Shown: positions 32,764 to 40,789 of the stretch, piece after piece
How positions within the stretch are numbered: position 1 is the stretch's first letter
How the letters are laid out: every line of letters starts with the position of its first letter
Source of the DNA: a virus
Direction: 5' to 3' (one strand)
Length of the DNA: 44,549 bases
Virus record (IMG/VR): IMGVR_UViG_3300035682_000064
Span: 1 to 44,549 of that record
The notes under the pieces: model-generated
Told to the model about the DNA's origin: nothing
Database searches by the model: none
Seen by the model: the letters and a program-made list of their open reading frames with translations, nothing else
Made by a program: the position numbers and the translations under genes

Positions 32764-34695
32764 TTAGTTAATTTTTATTGAGCAACAATCGCATCCACTA
32801 ATAACAGGATTACTAATTGAGTAGTTATCGGTGCAATATCCAACAACACATTCACCTAATGTAGTTTTATCAACTCTTGATGTTGTATTGATTGTTATAG
32901 TATCATTATTTGAAATTGTTAATGAACTCCAAACATCATCAATGTTTGATTGATAAACATATTCTTTTTGACAGTTAGTGATTGTATTAATCGATTGTGT
33001 GTTACCTGTTACTGTACTGTTAATTGATATTGGTGTGATGTTTTTAGTTAATACAGTTCCGGTTGTTAATATTGATGTTCCACTTGTTGGGGATGAATAA
33101 AAACTATTGTTATGTATAATATCAAATGTGATGGTTGTACCATCAGGTAATGATGGATTTACATCGACGATTGTTTCGTAAGTATTAACTAATGATATAT
33201 TATTATTAACGGGTGTAGTATTAATCGTTTTAAGTGATATACTATATGTTGTGGATTGTTGTTGTTTATCTAATGTTACTGAACTTGAATAAGATTCTAA
33301 TAATGAATCAACAACCAATAATGAATAAATTCCACTACAAAGGTTGGTAAATATTGGGGATGATGAATACGTCACACCATTATCGATTGAGTAATTGAAT
33401 GGAGGGTTATCTAATGTTACATTAAATATAATACTACCATCACATAAACAAGTTGGTTGATTAACACTTACTGGTGGTAATTGTTTTCTTACATTACCAC
33501 AACTACCTTCATTTGTTGTTATTGATTGTAATGGAAAACCTCCGGTTCCAAACCAGTTTGTTGGGTATGTTATTGAAGAAGTTAGTTGTGTATTTGAAAA
33601 CATTATATTACCATAAATTGTTGAGGATAATAACCATCTGGTACCGTCCCAATTAATGGTTGAATTTGGGTTAAGTTCATTTTCGTCTATCCAAGTTGGT
33701 TTATTATTAGAATCTAATCCATTATAAATAAAATGGGTGTCACTTACAGATATACCCCCTTTTTTAGGTGCTGATACTGATAAACAAAAATCAGGATATA
33801 AACTTACTGTTGGAACAATTAATGTAACTGTGTTATTTAGACAATGTTCGTTATAGATATAGAAAACACCTAAATTAACTGGTGTTGTATTTGGTACTTT
33901 GACGATAATACCTAATTGTAAAGTTGTTCTTGGTATGTTTTGTGCCAATACTCCGGATGGGTATAATATTGGTATATCGGCAGGTCCTGGAGGTGCACTA
34001 TTGTAATAAATTGTGTATGGACCATCTGATGTTGATTCCATAGTTAAACTTATAGTATAATAATAATGTGTGTTGTCTATTGGTGTTGGTGTGTAATTAC
34101 TAATAGTTCCACTGAATGAACAGTCTCGTTCTGTATGAATATTACAAACTGTTATTGCAGTATAGTCGTGCCAGTAATCAACGGTTGTTGCCGTATAATA
34201 ACCATTACCAAGACCATCAATTGCTGGTGATACATTACCAGTATTCCACCAAGTAGTTTCATATGGGGGAGTTCCTCCTGATATTAGAAGAGATACTTGA
34301 CCATCATAACTGTCGTATGATGTAGGGTTAGATACCACACAATCAACAACCATTGGTAATATTGTAATAATCCCACATTCATTTTTATAACCAATAATTG
34401 TTGGGGGTGTTATAATTGGTGGTGTGTAACAAGGGTATGTATTAAAACATTTCTCACAATCGCTCTCCCATTGAAGACCTATTGGTGTTGTGTTATATAT
34501 TTGATAATTACCGACAGATGATAATGAACTACCACTATAAGTAACACATCCCTTAAAAGTTTCGATAGATAGTGGATATGTTTTACCTTCAGGATAGGAA
34601 AACCAAGAAGACCAATCATCGGTGGTACCTGAGGTAATTCCAAAAGGTTCGACCCCACCACAACATCCGCTAAAATAATGTATAATACTACCCAT
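32764..34695 (-). CDS. Fibre-type protein with SprB-like units, 643 aa
   Basis: A 643-residue beta-rich protein. Two segments resemble SprB units: GGTPPYETTWWNTGNVSPAIDG near residue 140, followed by a Gly-Tyr-Tyr strand, and VNQPTCLCDGSIIFNV ... LCSGIYSLLVVDSLLES near 410-470. The protein has many cysteines (SGCCGG near the N-terminus, and CCSIKIN at the very end). The C-terminal half is Thr/Ser/Ile-rich strands. It has no enzyme motif. It starts the promoter-proximal part of the minus block that is separated from the DUF285-like gene by a small + strand gene, and its own TATTTATA motif lies 18 bases upstream. Confidence 0.6.
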   Translation of the reverse strand: MGSIIHYFSGCCGGVEPFGITSGTTDDWSSWFSYPEGKTYPLSIETFKGCVTYSGSSLSSVGNYQIYNTTPIGLQWESDCEKCFNTYPCYTPPIITPPTIIGYKNECGIITILPMVVDCVVSNPTSYDSYDGQVSLLISGGTPPYETTWWNTGNVSPAIDGLGNGYYTATTVDYWHDYTAITVCNIHTERDCSFSGTISNYTPTPIDNTHYYYTISLTMESTSDGPYTIYYNSAPPGPADIPILYPSGVLAQNIPRTTLQLGIIVKVPNTTPVNLGVFYIYNEHCLNNTVTLIVPTVSLYPDFCLSVSAPKKGGISVSDTHFIYNGLDSNNKPTWIDENELNPNSTINWDGTRWLLSSTIYGNIMFSNTQLTSSITYPTNWFGTGGFPLQSITTNEGSCGNVRKQLPPVSVNQPTCLCDGSIIFNVTLDNPPFNYSIDNGVTYSSSPIFTNLCSGIYSLLVVDSLLESYSSSVTLDKQQQSTTYSISLKTINTTPVNNNISLVNTYETIVDVNPSLPDGTTITFDIIHNNSFYSSPTSGTSILTTGTVLTKNITPISINSTVTGNTQSINTITNCQKEYVYQSNIDDVWSSLTISNNDTITINTTSRVDKTTLGECVVGYCTDNYSISNPVISGCDCCSIKIN

Positions 34696-34713
34696 TTTTA
34701 TTAATTGTTTTAT

Positions 34714-34721
34714 TATAAATA
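34714..34721 (-). promoter_or_regulatory. TATTTATA motif before the 643-aa fibre gene
   Basis: The minus-strand motif reads TATTTATA, 18 bases before the ATG at 34695. Together with the motif at 34787-34794 on the other strand, it makes a divergent pair of late-type motifs in a 102-base gap. Confidence 0.45.
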
Positions 34722-34786
34722 ATCTAAAGTTTGATTTTATTAAAATATAATTGACATTTACTTTTAATAAATGGTGTGGTTGGTGA

Positions 34787-34794
34787 TATTTATT
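34787..34794 (+). promoter_or_regulatory. TATTTATT motif before the 56-aa gene
   Basis: TATTTATT in the context GATATTTATTAGTATG, with three bases before the ATG at 34798. It supports that ATG over the earlier in-frame ATG at 34771. Confidence 0.45.
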
Positions 34795-34797
34795 AGT

Positions 34798-34968
34798 ATG
34801 AAACTTATTAGTACCATATCCAATATTGTTACGGAAGCTAAAGAACTATATGATTTGGCTTGTGATAAAGGAGTTCCTGAAAAAGAATTGGAACGACTTG
34901 AAAAAAATTATTACGAATCCTTAAAACTTCTAAGGATATATGAAAACTTGGGTAAGAATCCTAAATAA
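34798..34968 (+). CDS. Small coiled-coil protein on the opposite strand, 56 aa
   Basis: A 56-residue, highly charged, helical protein (KELYDLACDKGVPEKELERL) with a heptad-like Leu pattern. It is the only + strand gene inside the minus-strand fibre block. Its 3' end overlaps the 3' end of the DUF285-like gene by 8 bases (34961-34968). I place the start at 34798 because a TATTTATT motif lies three bases upstream; the earlier in-frame ATG at 34771 is upstream of that motif. The helix-turn-helix-like shape could serve as a small regulator or chaperone, but there is no real evidence for either. Confidence 0.5.
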   Translation: MKLISTISNIVTEAKELYDLACDKGVPEKELERLEKNYYESLKLLRIYENLGKNPK

Positions 34969-36211
34969 CACCACCATCAGTTATATTCCACCCATAACCA
35001 CCGGAAATTACTGGATTGGTTAGGATATCTCTACCGGATTGGCTGGATGATGTGTATTGTGCATCACCAAACTTTATATTAAGTGATAGTTGAAGTGATG
35101 GTAATGAACTCCACCCATTATATATAGAGTCTAGATTATTTGAAGAAAACGTTGATGGGGTTTTATCTTCCATGAATGAAGTAAAATCATTAACCATTGA
35201 TACATTCCAGTTTCCAATGTTTTGGTCAAATAATGAAAATATAAACATGGCAACCATTGTTGTGACATTTGACACATTCCAACCGGATAATGGTTGGTTA
35301 AATAGTGAATTTTGAAACATTTGATTCATTTCGGTAACGTTCGAAACATCCCACGAATTAATATCTTGGTCGAATACCGTTCCCGCAAACATATCATTCA
35401 TGTTAGTAACGCCTGAAACATTCCAATTACCGATAGGACTGTTAAACATTGAATTTGAAAACATACTATTCATTTGAGTAACGTTCGATACATCCCATGA
35501 ACTTATATCGTCATTAAATCCTGAACCATCAAACATCCCATACATGGTGGTAATATTACTAACATCCCAATTATTAATAAACGGTATTGTTGTTAATGAA
35601 ACACATGACGCAAATGTATCTTCTAAATTATATATTCCGGATAAATTAAGTGTGTCTGTAACATTTGTTAATGATAAATCGTAACAATTGTAAAAATTAC
35701 TACCACTATTACCTAATTGAAGACAACCCCACTGTAATATTTCAATAATATTTACAGAATAGGGTGAAGACATAAACGACCACCCATTTATAATTCCTTT
35801 GATGGTTATTGTATAGGTTCCAGCTACATCGTAAGTGTGGGAACTATTTGAATATGAGTTAGATGAAAAAGTGCCGTCACCCCAATCTATTATTCCATCG
35901 TATGTTCCATCTAACTCATAAGGTAATGTAATACTCTCAAATGAACTTGTTGTTCTCCAAACAGAGATAAATGCTGGTGATAACATATTACAATCAATAA
36001 TCTTAAATCTTTCACAACCATCGGATGTTATTATTTTAATACCGACAGCGGGTGCCATGTCAAATGGGAATGGTAATAATATTTCGTTTATTGGTGGTAC
36101 AGATGTTGTGATGGTTGATATTAAAACACAATCATTACCATAGACATTACACACATATATATTATATGGGTATGTTAATCCTGTTATTGTATTTAATGTT
36201 ATTGATGTCAT
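34961..36211 (-). CDS. PKD plus DUF285/BspA-like repeat fibre protein, 416 aa
   Basis: A 416-residue adhesin-like protein. Residues 1-75 are a small Cys-containing module also found alone at 37728-37970. Residues about 95-140 are PKD-like (IIDWGDGTF at 107-115, HTYDVAGTY at 125-133). Residues about 205-348 are six units of exactly 24 residues, each with W-(D/N)-V-S-x-(V/I)-T-x-M-x-x-M-F; the conserved Trp falls at 215, 239, 263, 287, 311 and 335 (the last unit is degenerate). This is the DUF285/BspA-like leucine-rich-repeat type known from bacterial surface proteins. It ends in a C-terminal domain of about 65 residues. A fibre tip or glycan-binding role is plausible. Confidence 0.75.
   Translation of the reverse strand: MTSITLNTITGLTYPYNIYVCNVYGNDCVLISTITTSVPPINEILLPFPFDMAPAVGIKIITSDGCERFKIIDCNMLSPAFISVWRTTSSFESITLPYELDGTYDGIIDWGDGTFSSNSYSNSSHTYDVAGTYTITIKGIINGWSFMSSPYSVNIIEILQWGCLQLGNSGSNFYNCYDLSLTNVTDTLNLSGIYNLEDTFASCVSLTTIPFINNWDVSNITTMYGMFDGSGFNDDISSWDVSNVTQMNSMFSNSMFNSPIGNWNVSGVTNMNDMFAGTVFDQDINSWDVSNVTEMNQMFQNSLFNQPLSGWNVSNVTTMVAMFIFSLFDQNIGNWNVSMVNDFTSFMEDKTPSTFSSNNLDSIYNGWSSLPSLQLSLNIKFGDAQYTSSSQSGRDILTNPVISGGYGWNITDGGVI
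35168..35599 (-). repeat. Six 72-base (24-residue) tandem repeats
   Basis: The DUF285-like units of the 416-aa protein repeat every 72 bases. The conserved Trp codons are exactly 24 codons apart six times. The first and last units are more diverged than the middle four. Such arrays can change length by unequal recombination. Confidence 0.8.
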
Positions 36212-36214
36212 AAA

Positions 36215-37726
36215 TTAAGGACAGTATAACCAATTAGTACCATTAATGTGTATGTTAAAATAAAGTGGTGAATTATCGGTTATTGTTATTGTTGCTGGAT
36301 TAGTCGGACCACAGTACCCCGTGTATGTTGCGTTAACAGCTTGTCCTGGTACAACGGTACCTTGACCAATACCGAATGTGATTGAGTTTCTAACATATGT
36401 GGCTCCTTGTTCTGTGATATAAAAATTATAAGTTTCTCCCGAACATAATGAATTAATAAAGTGTGGTGTTATCACTGAAGATGTTGTGTAATGTCCAAAT
36501 AATGGTGTTCCAAATAATGATGAACCACCTAAAGTACTATAACAACTAATAGGTTCTGATGATTTTTTAAAATAAATGTAAATACCATATCCTGCTGGTG
36601 GAATAACGTTTATGTCTTTAGTTAAATAAGCATAAACTGATGGTAATTGATTAGGGAACGATGGGTTACATAAAGAACAATTAAGTTGTGTTGTACTTGG
36701 AGTCATCGTCATAGTCATTGTTGGTGTATGTGTCGGAGTTTGTGTTGGTGTGTGACTTGGTGATGCTCCCGGTGTTCCGGTCGGTGTGTGTGTTGGAGTT
36801 CTAGTCATTGTTGGTGTTTGGGTAGGTGTTGAAGTATGTGTTGGTGTTGGGGTTGGAACAATTGCTGATTGGCAATATATACAAGCACCGTCTTCATATG
36901 AAAAACCGTAAGGACCAGTAGTTATGTTAATTGTGTTAATATTTCCGTGGTCATAATCCATACCAAGGTAAGATATACATCTTGTTTCGGTCACACCGTT
37001 GTTATTAACAGTTGCCCCTAAAACAATATATAAATCAAATTCAAATCCTGTTGGGGTTCCGGTTACATCAGTACAATAGTAAAAATCGCCATTATAACAA
37101 TCTTGAAACTTCAATACTCCCGGACAAATAATTTGACCTGTGATTGCGGAATAACTACCAAATCCATCAATCAAACAATTTCTAGATATTAATGGTGAGT
37201 TAAAAGGTAATTTAGACCATATATTGTTTTCGTCATACATAGTTGGTGTTACTGTTGGTGTTGGTGTTGGTGTCGGAGTATATGTGTAACCACTAGCATC
37301 AATACCGATTATTGAACAATAGTTTGTTGAACTTGGTGTAACCGTAGGTGTTGGAGTTACGCTAGCACTTGGTGTCGGAGTTGGTGTTGGGATAAATTCA
37401 CAATCAAAGATTGCTGTAAAATCTAAAACATCACAATTTTGAGTTGGTGTTGGTGTAGGTGTTAAACATATACCACTAAAGACATAGGATGTTGATAAGT
37501 CGGGACAGATACTTGTGGATGGATACTTACCACTTAAATAACAAGTACCTCCAAGAATATTAGATAAACACCATTCACTAGTTGTCCCCGTTGTATGATA
37601 TATAGTCCAACCACTGGTTTGACCCGTCCAATATGTGTAACCATTATAGGTACCACCTGTTATGTAGTTATCGTCGGCACCTACTATTCCGGTATTATTT
37701 ACACAATATGTTGAATTACAAGCCAT
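36215..37726 (-). CDS. Multi-linker Thr-Pro fibre protein, 503 aa
   Basis: A 503-residue protein built from Cys-containing modules joined by four Thr-Pro-rich linkers: near residues 88-96, 112-132, 149-164 and 290-345 (the last the longest, with [20 protein letters not shown]). This beads-on-a-string form and the start MACN are shared with the 1137-aa fibre. It has a beta-rich C-terminal domain of about 155 residues and no signal peptide or enzyme motif. It lies between the 80-aa module gene (one base gap) and the DUF285-like gene (three bases), so all three are one operon. Likely a fibre or a flexible adhesin; exact role unknown. Confidence 0.65.
   Translation of the reverse strand: MACNSTYCVNNTGIVGADDNYITGGTYNGYTYWTGQTSGWTIYHTTGTTSEWCLSNILGGTCYLSGKYPSTSICPDLSTSYVFSGICLTPTPTPTQNCDVLDFTAIFDCEFIPTPTPTPSASVTPTPTVTPSSTNYCSIIGIDASGYTYTPTPTPTPTVTPTMYDENNIWSKLPFNSPLISRNCLIDGFGSYSAITGQIICPGVLKFQDCYNGDFYYCTDVTGTPTGFEFDLYIVLGATVNNNGVTETRCISYLGMDYDHGNINTINITTGPYGFSYEDGACIYCQSAIVPTPTPTHTSTPTQTPTMTRTPTHTPTGTPGASPSHTPTQTPTHTPTMTMTMTPSTTQLNCSLCNPSFPNQLPSVYAYLTKDINVIPPAGYGIYIYFKKSSEPISCYSTLGGSSLFGTPLFGHYTTSSVITPHFINSLCSGETYNFYITEQGATYVRNSITFGIGQGTVVPGQAVNATYTGYCGPTNPATITITDNSPLYFNIHINGTNWLYCP
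36700..36860 (-). repeat. Thr-Pro linker repeat tract (minus-strand copy)
   Basis: A low-complexity tract encoding Thr-Pro repeats in the 503-aa gene. Shorter tracts of the same kind lie near 37240-37280, 37330-37395 and 37436-37465, and in the 806-aa gene near 32085-32165. It is inverted relative to the + strand tract at 28405-28590. Confidence 0.75.
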
Positions 37727-37727
37727 A

Positions 37728-37970
37728 TTAGATTACTATATTTGAGATTGAGGTACAACCATTATTATCAACAACTTTTAAATTAAATGATATCTGACCT
37801 TCCATAATTGAAGGAACCTGAAAATCGTAAGGTAACGATGATGATGGTATTGTGTTAATATATACACAAGTAACATTTAATGAATCACATAGATAAACAT
37901 TAAAGGGTGTTGCTCCGGATATATTATTGATATTAATATTTGTTGGCATTTGGTTAAAAGTTATTATCAT
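37728..37970 (-). CDS. Small Cys-containing module protein, 80 aa
   Basis: An 80-residue protein that matches the first 75 residues of the 416-aa protein in layout: I-x-x-I-(S/T)-G-x-(T/Y)-P-(F/Y)-N-(V/I)-Y-(L/V)-C, then a second Cys about eight residues on, and a late G-C (NNGC / SDGC). It has no signal peptide. It is the first gene of the minus-strand block, one base before the 503-aa gene. It is probably a small virion module or fibre-attachment unit; function is inferred only from the shared fold-like pattern. Confidence 0.6.
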   Translation of the reverse strand: MIITFNQMPTNININNISGATPFNVYLCDSLNVTCVYINTIPSSSLPYDFQVPSIMEGQISFNLKVVDNNGCTSISNIVI

Positions 37971-37975
37971 AAATA
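37968..37975 (-). promoter_or_regulatory. TATTTATG motif overlapping the start of the 80-aa gene
   Basis: On the minus strand the motif reads TATTTATG, and its ATG is the start codon. It is a near match to TATTTATA, but because it overlaps the start it is weaker evidence than the others. Confidence 0.25.
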
Positions 37976-38000
37976 TAGTAGGATTAAAAAACTAATAAAG

Positions 38001-38032
38001 TTTTGATAATAATAATTTTATTCTTATCTTTG
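38001..38032 (+). promoter_or_regulatory. Bacteroidetes-type promoter for the primase gene
   Basis: TTTTG (38001-38005), 19 bases, TATCTTTG (38025-38032). TATCTTTG is an exact TAnnTTTG. Only five bases (CCCCT) separate it from the ATG at 38038, so the mRNA probably starts at or near the start codon. It faces away from the minus-strand block, so the 67-base gap holds a divergent pair of transcription starts. Confidence 0.75.
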
Positions 38033-38037
38033 CCCCT

Positions 38038-38937
38038 ATGTCAGACGATGCGGAAATATTATTAGAGATACTACACGAAATTTTGGGTGATGAGAAACTT
38101 CATTACGAATCGAAGGGTCAAATATCTTTTGACTGTCCGATATGTGATGAGGACCAACACAAAGGAAATATGGAGGTAAATTATTTTGACCACGTATTTA
38201 AGTGTTGGAGTTGTGGTGATGAGAATAATACCAAAGGACCTCTTGGAAAACTTATAGATAATTTTGGTAACAAGAAACAAAAAAAAATCTACAATCTACT
38301 CCAACCTGAGAATCACAAACCAAAAGAGAAACGAGTTGATAAACTAAAACTACCTGAGGGATTCACAAAATTCAAGGATAGTAGTTTGGTTTATCCAGTT
38401 CGTCGTCAGGCGTATAACTATTTAACTCAACGAGGAATAACCGATAAGATTATTGAAAAGTATGGTATTGGGTTCTGTGATAAAGGTGCGTTCTCTGGTA
38501 GGATAATTATACCCTCCTATGATATAAAGGATGAGTTAAACTATTTCATTGCTCGAAGTTGGGACCCAAATAGCCGAGCTAAGTACAAGAATCCGGAAGC
38601 AGCTAAAGATGAGATAATCTTCTTTGAGAGTACAATCAATTGGAATGCTGACATCCATCTTTGTGAGGGAGCGTTTGATGCTATCTTTCTACCTAATAGT
38701 ATTTCTATGTTGGGAAAACATATGTCTGAGTTATTACTTAATACACTGTATGAGAAGGCGAATGGTAATATAATTATTTGTTTGGATAGTGACGCCTTCC
38801 AAGATGCTATTAAATTATACCATAATTTAAATGGGGGTAGATTATATGGTAAAGTAAAATTAATAAAATTAACTGGTGATGCTGATGTTGCCGATTTAAG
38901 GGGAAACATTAGTGATTACTTTTATACAATGAAATAA
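38038..38937 (+). CDS. 61: gp61/DnaG-type DNA primase
   Basis: A 299-residue primase that lays RNA primers with the gp41-type helicase. The zinc ribbon is CPIC (C33, C36) and CWSC (C56, C59). The Toprim catalytic core has the E-x3-D pair E210 and D214 (EGAFDAIF), and the DxD of LDSD (D250, D252) that binds metal. It is somewhat shorter than T4 gp61 (342). The start follows a strong TAnnTTTG promoter by five bases, and an AT-rich hairpin at 38936-38959 follows the stop. It heads the second replication block. Confidence 0.85.
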   Translation: MSDDAEILLEILHEILGDEKLHYESKGQISFDCPICDEDQHKGNMEVNYFDHVFKCWSCGDENNTKGPLGKLIDNFGNKKQKKIYNLLQPENHKPKEKRVDKLKLPEGFTKFKDSSLVYPVRRQAYNYLTQRGITDKIIEKYGIGFCDKGAFSGRIIIPSYDIKDELNYFIARSWDPNSRAKYKNPEAAKDEIIFFESTINWNADIHLCEGAFDAIFLPNSISMLGKHMSELLLNTLYEKANGNIIICLDSDAFQDAIKLYHNLNGGRLYGKVKLIKLTGDADVADLRGNISDYFYTMK

Positions 38938-38959
38938 AGTTGTTAAAAATAACAACTTT
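38936..38959 (+). terminator. AT-rich hairpin after the primase gene
   Basis: Perfect 10-bp stem AAAGTTGTTA / TAACAACTTT (38936-38945 and 38950-38959) with an AAAA loop, overlapping the primase stop. The T tail is weak (TATATAAAA follows), so termination may be partial. It separates the primase gene from homing cassette 2. Confidence 0.5.
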
Positions 38960-38973
38960 ATATAAAACTATGA

Positions 38974-38981
38974 TATTTATA
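38974..38981 (+). promoter_or_regulatory. TATTTATA motif before homing cassette 2
   Basis: TATTTATA with four bases before the ATG at 38986. The 20 bases GATATTTATATAATATGGGA are identical to those before cassette 1. Confidence 0.5.
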
Positions 38982-38985
38982 TAAT

Positions 38986-39147
38986 ATGGGAAGAAACAAA
39001 AAAAATAACGAAGAAAAAAAACAAAGTATATCTATTGCTCTTAAACCTGAGATTTTAGAATACTACAGGAATCTTCATATTAACTTGTCTTCGTTAGTTA
39101 ATAAATTATTAGAAGATTATAAAGAAAATGGAAACAAAAGTTTGTAA
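38986..39147 (+). CDS. Small ribbon-helix-helix protein, cassette 2
   Basis: A 53-residue relative of the cassette 1 protein: MGRNKKNNEEKK, strand QSISIALK, helix PEILEYYRNL, turn HINLSS, helix LVNKLLEDYK. The INLSSLVNKLL core is identical between the two. It runs 20 bases into the HNH gene (start 39128), longer than in cassette 1 because its stop lies farther on. It has the same 20-base leader with the TATTTATA motif. Likely a cassette regulator or a DNA-binding partner of the nuclease. Confidence 0.75.
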   Translation: MGRNKKNNEEKKQSISIALKPEILEYYRNLHINLSSLVNKLLEDYKENGNKSL

Positions 39148-39685
39148 AAAGTGTGGTGTTGAAAAATTACTTTGTGATTATAATAAAGATAAGTATTCAT
39201 CTGATGGTTTGAGATACCGATGTCGGGAATGCACATCGTTAGAGTATAAAAATTTTTATTATAAAAATAGAAAAAATGAAATTCAAAGACAGGTTAATTA
39301 TCAAAAAAATAATGATGAATCTGTTAAAAAAAGTAGAAATTACCGACATCAAAAAAATTATGATAATAACATTTTGTATAAATTAAAATTTAATATTAGA
39401 AATAGGGTTAAACTTTTTATTAAAAGTGTTAATTTTGATATAAAAACTAATAACACCTATAATATTGTAGGTTGTACTCCTGAAGAATTAAAAATTTATC
39501 TTGAAGGACAATTTACCGAAGGTATGTCTTGGGATAATCATAAACACACGGGGTGGCATATAGACCATATAATACCGATATCTTCAGCTAAAACAGAAGA
39601 GGATGTTTATAAATTATGTCATTATACTAATTTACAACCATTGTGGTGTAATGAGAATTATAAAAAAGGAAAAAAAATAATATGA
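39128..39685 (+). CDS. HNH endonuclease, cassette 2 (homing type)
   Basis: A 185-residue HNH nuclease. It has the N-terminal CxxC pairs (C6/C9, C32/C35), a Lys/Asn-rich middle, HIDH at 144-147 and N168 in NLQPLW. Its ends closely match cassette 1 (METKVC.KC start; WHIDHIIP.SSAKTE...YKLCHY.NLQPLW end), while the middle has diverged. The stop is TGA, overlapping the next ATG as ATGA; it is the only TGA stop I find in the window. It sits between the primase gene and a PD-(D/E)XK nuclease gene, so this cassette too is in the replication block. Confidence 0.85.
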   Translation: METKVCKKCGVEKLLCDYNKDKYSSDGLRYRCRECTSLEYKNFYYKNRKNEIQRQVNYQKNNDESVKKSRNYRHQKNYDNNILYKLKFNIRNRVKLFIKSVNFDIKTNNTYNIVGCTPEELKIYLEGQFTEGMSWDNHKHTGWHIDHIIPISSAKTEEDVYKLCHYTNLQPLWCNENYKKGKKII

Positions 39686-40545
39686 ATAAATTAAAAAATG
39701 TTGCAACTGAAATATTAGATATTTTAGAAAAAAGACGACAAGAACTTGAACTTACATTTGTGGAGGACACACATACCTACACGATGAAAAACGCCAAAGG
39801 TGAATTAAAAAGTGATTGGCCTTCGGTAAGTAAAGTAATGAAGTCATTTTACACAGAATTTGATTCTGAAGGGATATCTTTAAAGAAGGCGAATGGAGAC
39901 CCCGAAGTCCAACAACAATTATTGGCCGAATGGAAAGCCGCTGCCGACTATTCAATAAATGTGGGAAGTAGAACTCACTTTTTATTGGAAAAAAAATCTT
40001 TAGAGATGTTTGAGTTGGATAAGGAAGTTAGACAACCTGAATTTGAGTGTAATTTTGAACAGATATTACGTAGTGATTCTATGGTGTCTGCCGGAACTAA
40101 CTTTTTAGAAACTATGAAAGAGCGTGGAGCGTTATTGTTGGATACAGAGTTAATTCTTGGTGACTATGAGTATGGTTATACAGGTGCTCCCGATAAAATG
40201 TGGTTAATTGAGAATAAAGATAAAACTGAGATTGGTATTATCTGTACGGATTATAAAACTAATAAACCAAAAAACTTTGAGGCGAGTTATTTTACCAAAA
40301 AAATGAAATATCCTTTCGAAAAGTTAGATGATACCGCTCTTGGACATTATTCAACACAATTACCATTTTATTGTAAGCTATTATTAAAGATGTTGAAAGG
40401 GTCTAAATACGAAAACATTAAAGTATTTGGATGTATTATTGTTCTTGTTAAAGATAATGGAACATTTGAAGAATTTAGAATACCAAAATCAGTTCAACAA
40501 ACCATATTGGATATGGATATGAAAAAGTATTTGACTAAGAAATAA
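39682..40545 (+). CDS. PD-(D/E)XK exonuclease (RecB/Cas4-like)
   Basis: A 287-residue nuclease of the PD-(D/E)XK superfamily. Visible motifs: GSRTHFLLE (95-103), where His99 and Glu103 are the usual helix pair; E156 in the next strand; GAPDK (D171); and TDYKT (D190, K192), the core D...DxK. A Q-x-x-x-Y helix (STQLPFYC) follows. It would digest or trim DNA ends in replication or recombination, or attack host DNA. It overlaps the HNH stop by four bases (ATGA), so it may be translated by coupling. There is no iron-sulfur Cys cluster like that of Cas4. Confidence 0.75.
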   Translation: MNKLKNVATEILDILEKRRQELELTFVEDTHTYTMKNAKGELKSDWPSVSKVMKSFYTEFDSEGISLKKANGDPEVQQQLLAEWKAAADYSINVGSRTHFLLEKKSLEMFELDKEVRQPEFECNFEQILRSDSMVSAGTNFLETMKERGALLLDTELILGDYEYGYTGAPDKMWLIENKDKTEIGIICTDYKTNKPKNFEASYFTKKMKYPFEKLDDTALGHYSTQLPFYCKLLLKMLKGSKYENIKVFGCIIVLVKDNGTFEEFRIPKSVQQTILDMDMKKYLTKK

Positions 40546-40573
40546 AAATTAACTAAATTTAAAAGAAAAACAT

Positions 40574-40789
40574 ATGGACGATTTATTGAAACCAAAGATT
40601 GATTTAAAAAAACAACCAACGGTTGAGTGTAGTGAGTGTAGTTGCATCTACTTCAAAGAAGTTGTTATGATAAAAAAAGTAAACAAATTATTAACAGGAA
40701 GTCAGGAAGATACTATAGTTCCATTTCCAACTTATCGATGTGATGATTGTGGTCACGTAAATGAGGATTTTAAATTATTTGATAAGTAA
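40574..40789 (+). CDS. Small zinc-ribbon protein, 71 aa
   Basis: A 71-residue protein with two CxxC pairs (CSEC near 19-22 and CDDC near 56-59) separated by about 33 residues, the spacing of a zinc ribbon. It has no enzymatic motif or membrane segment. Its stop overlaps the next ATG by one base (TAATG). Known for such proteins: zinc ribbons of this size act in transcription or as adaptors. Here its role is unknown, although its placement among recombination genes suggests an accessory. Confidence 0.6.
   Translation: MDDLLKPKIDLKKQPTVECSECSCIYFKEVVMIKKVNKLLTGSQEDTIVPFPTYRCDDCGHVNEDFKLFDK

Larger units (their letters stand above)
38974..39685 (+). mobile_element. RHH-HNH homing-type cassette 2
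   Basis: Second unit with the same layout as 3355-4069. It lies between the primase gene and the PD-(D/E)XK gene and ends in ATGA overlapping the following gene. Confidence 0.65.

Noticed and set aside
34771-34797. Earlier in-frame ATG for the 56-aa gene
   Set aside because: It lies upstream of the TATTTATT motif at 34787-34794, so the ATG at 34798, three bases after the motif, is preferred.
38541-38909. 122-codon minus-strand frame within the primase gene
   Set aside because: The + strand carries a clear primase with zinc and Toprim residues; the antisense product has no motif.
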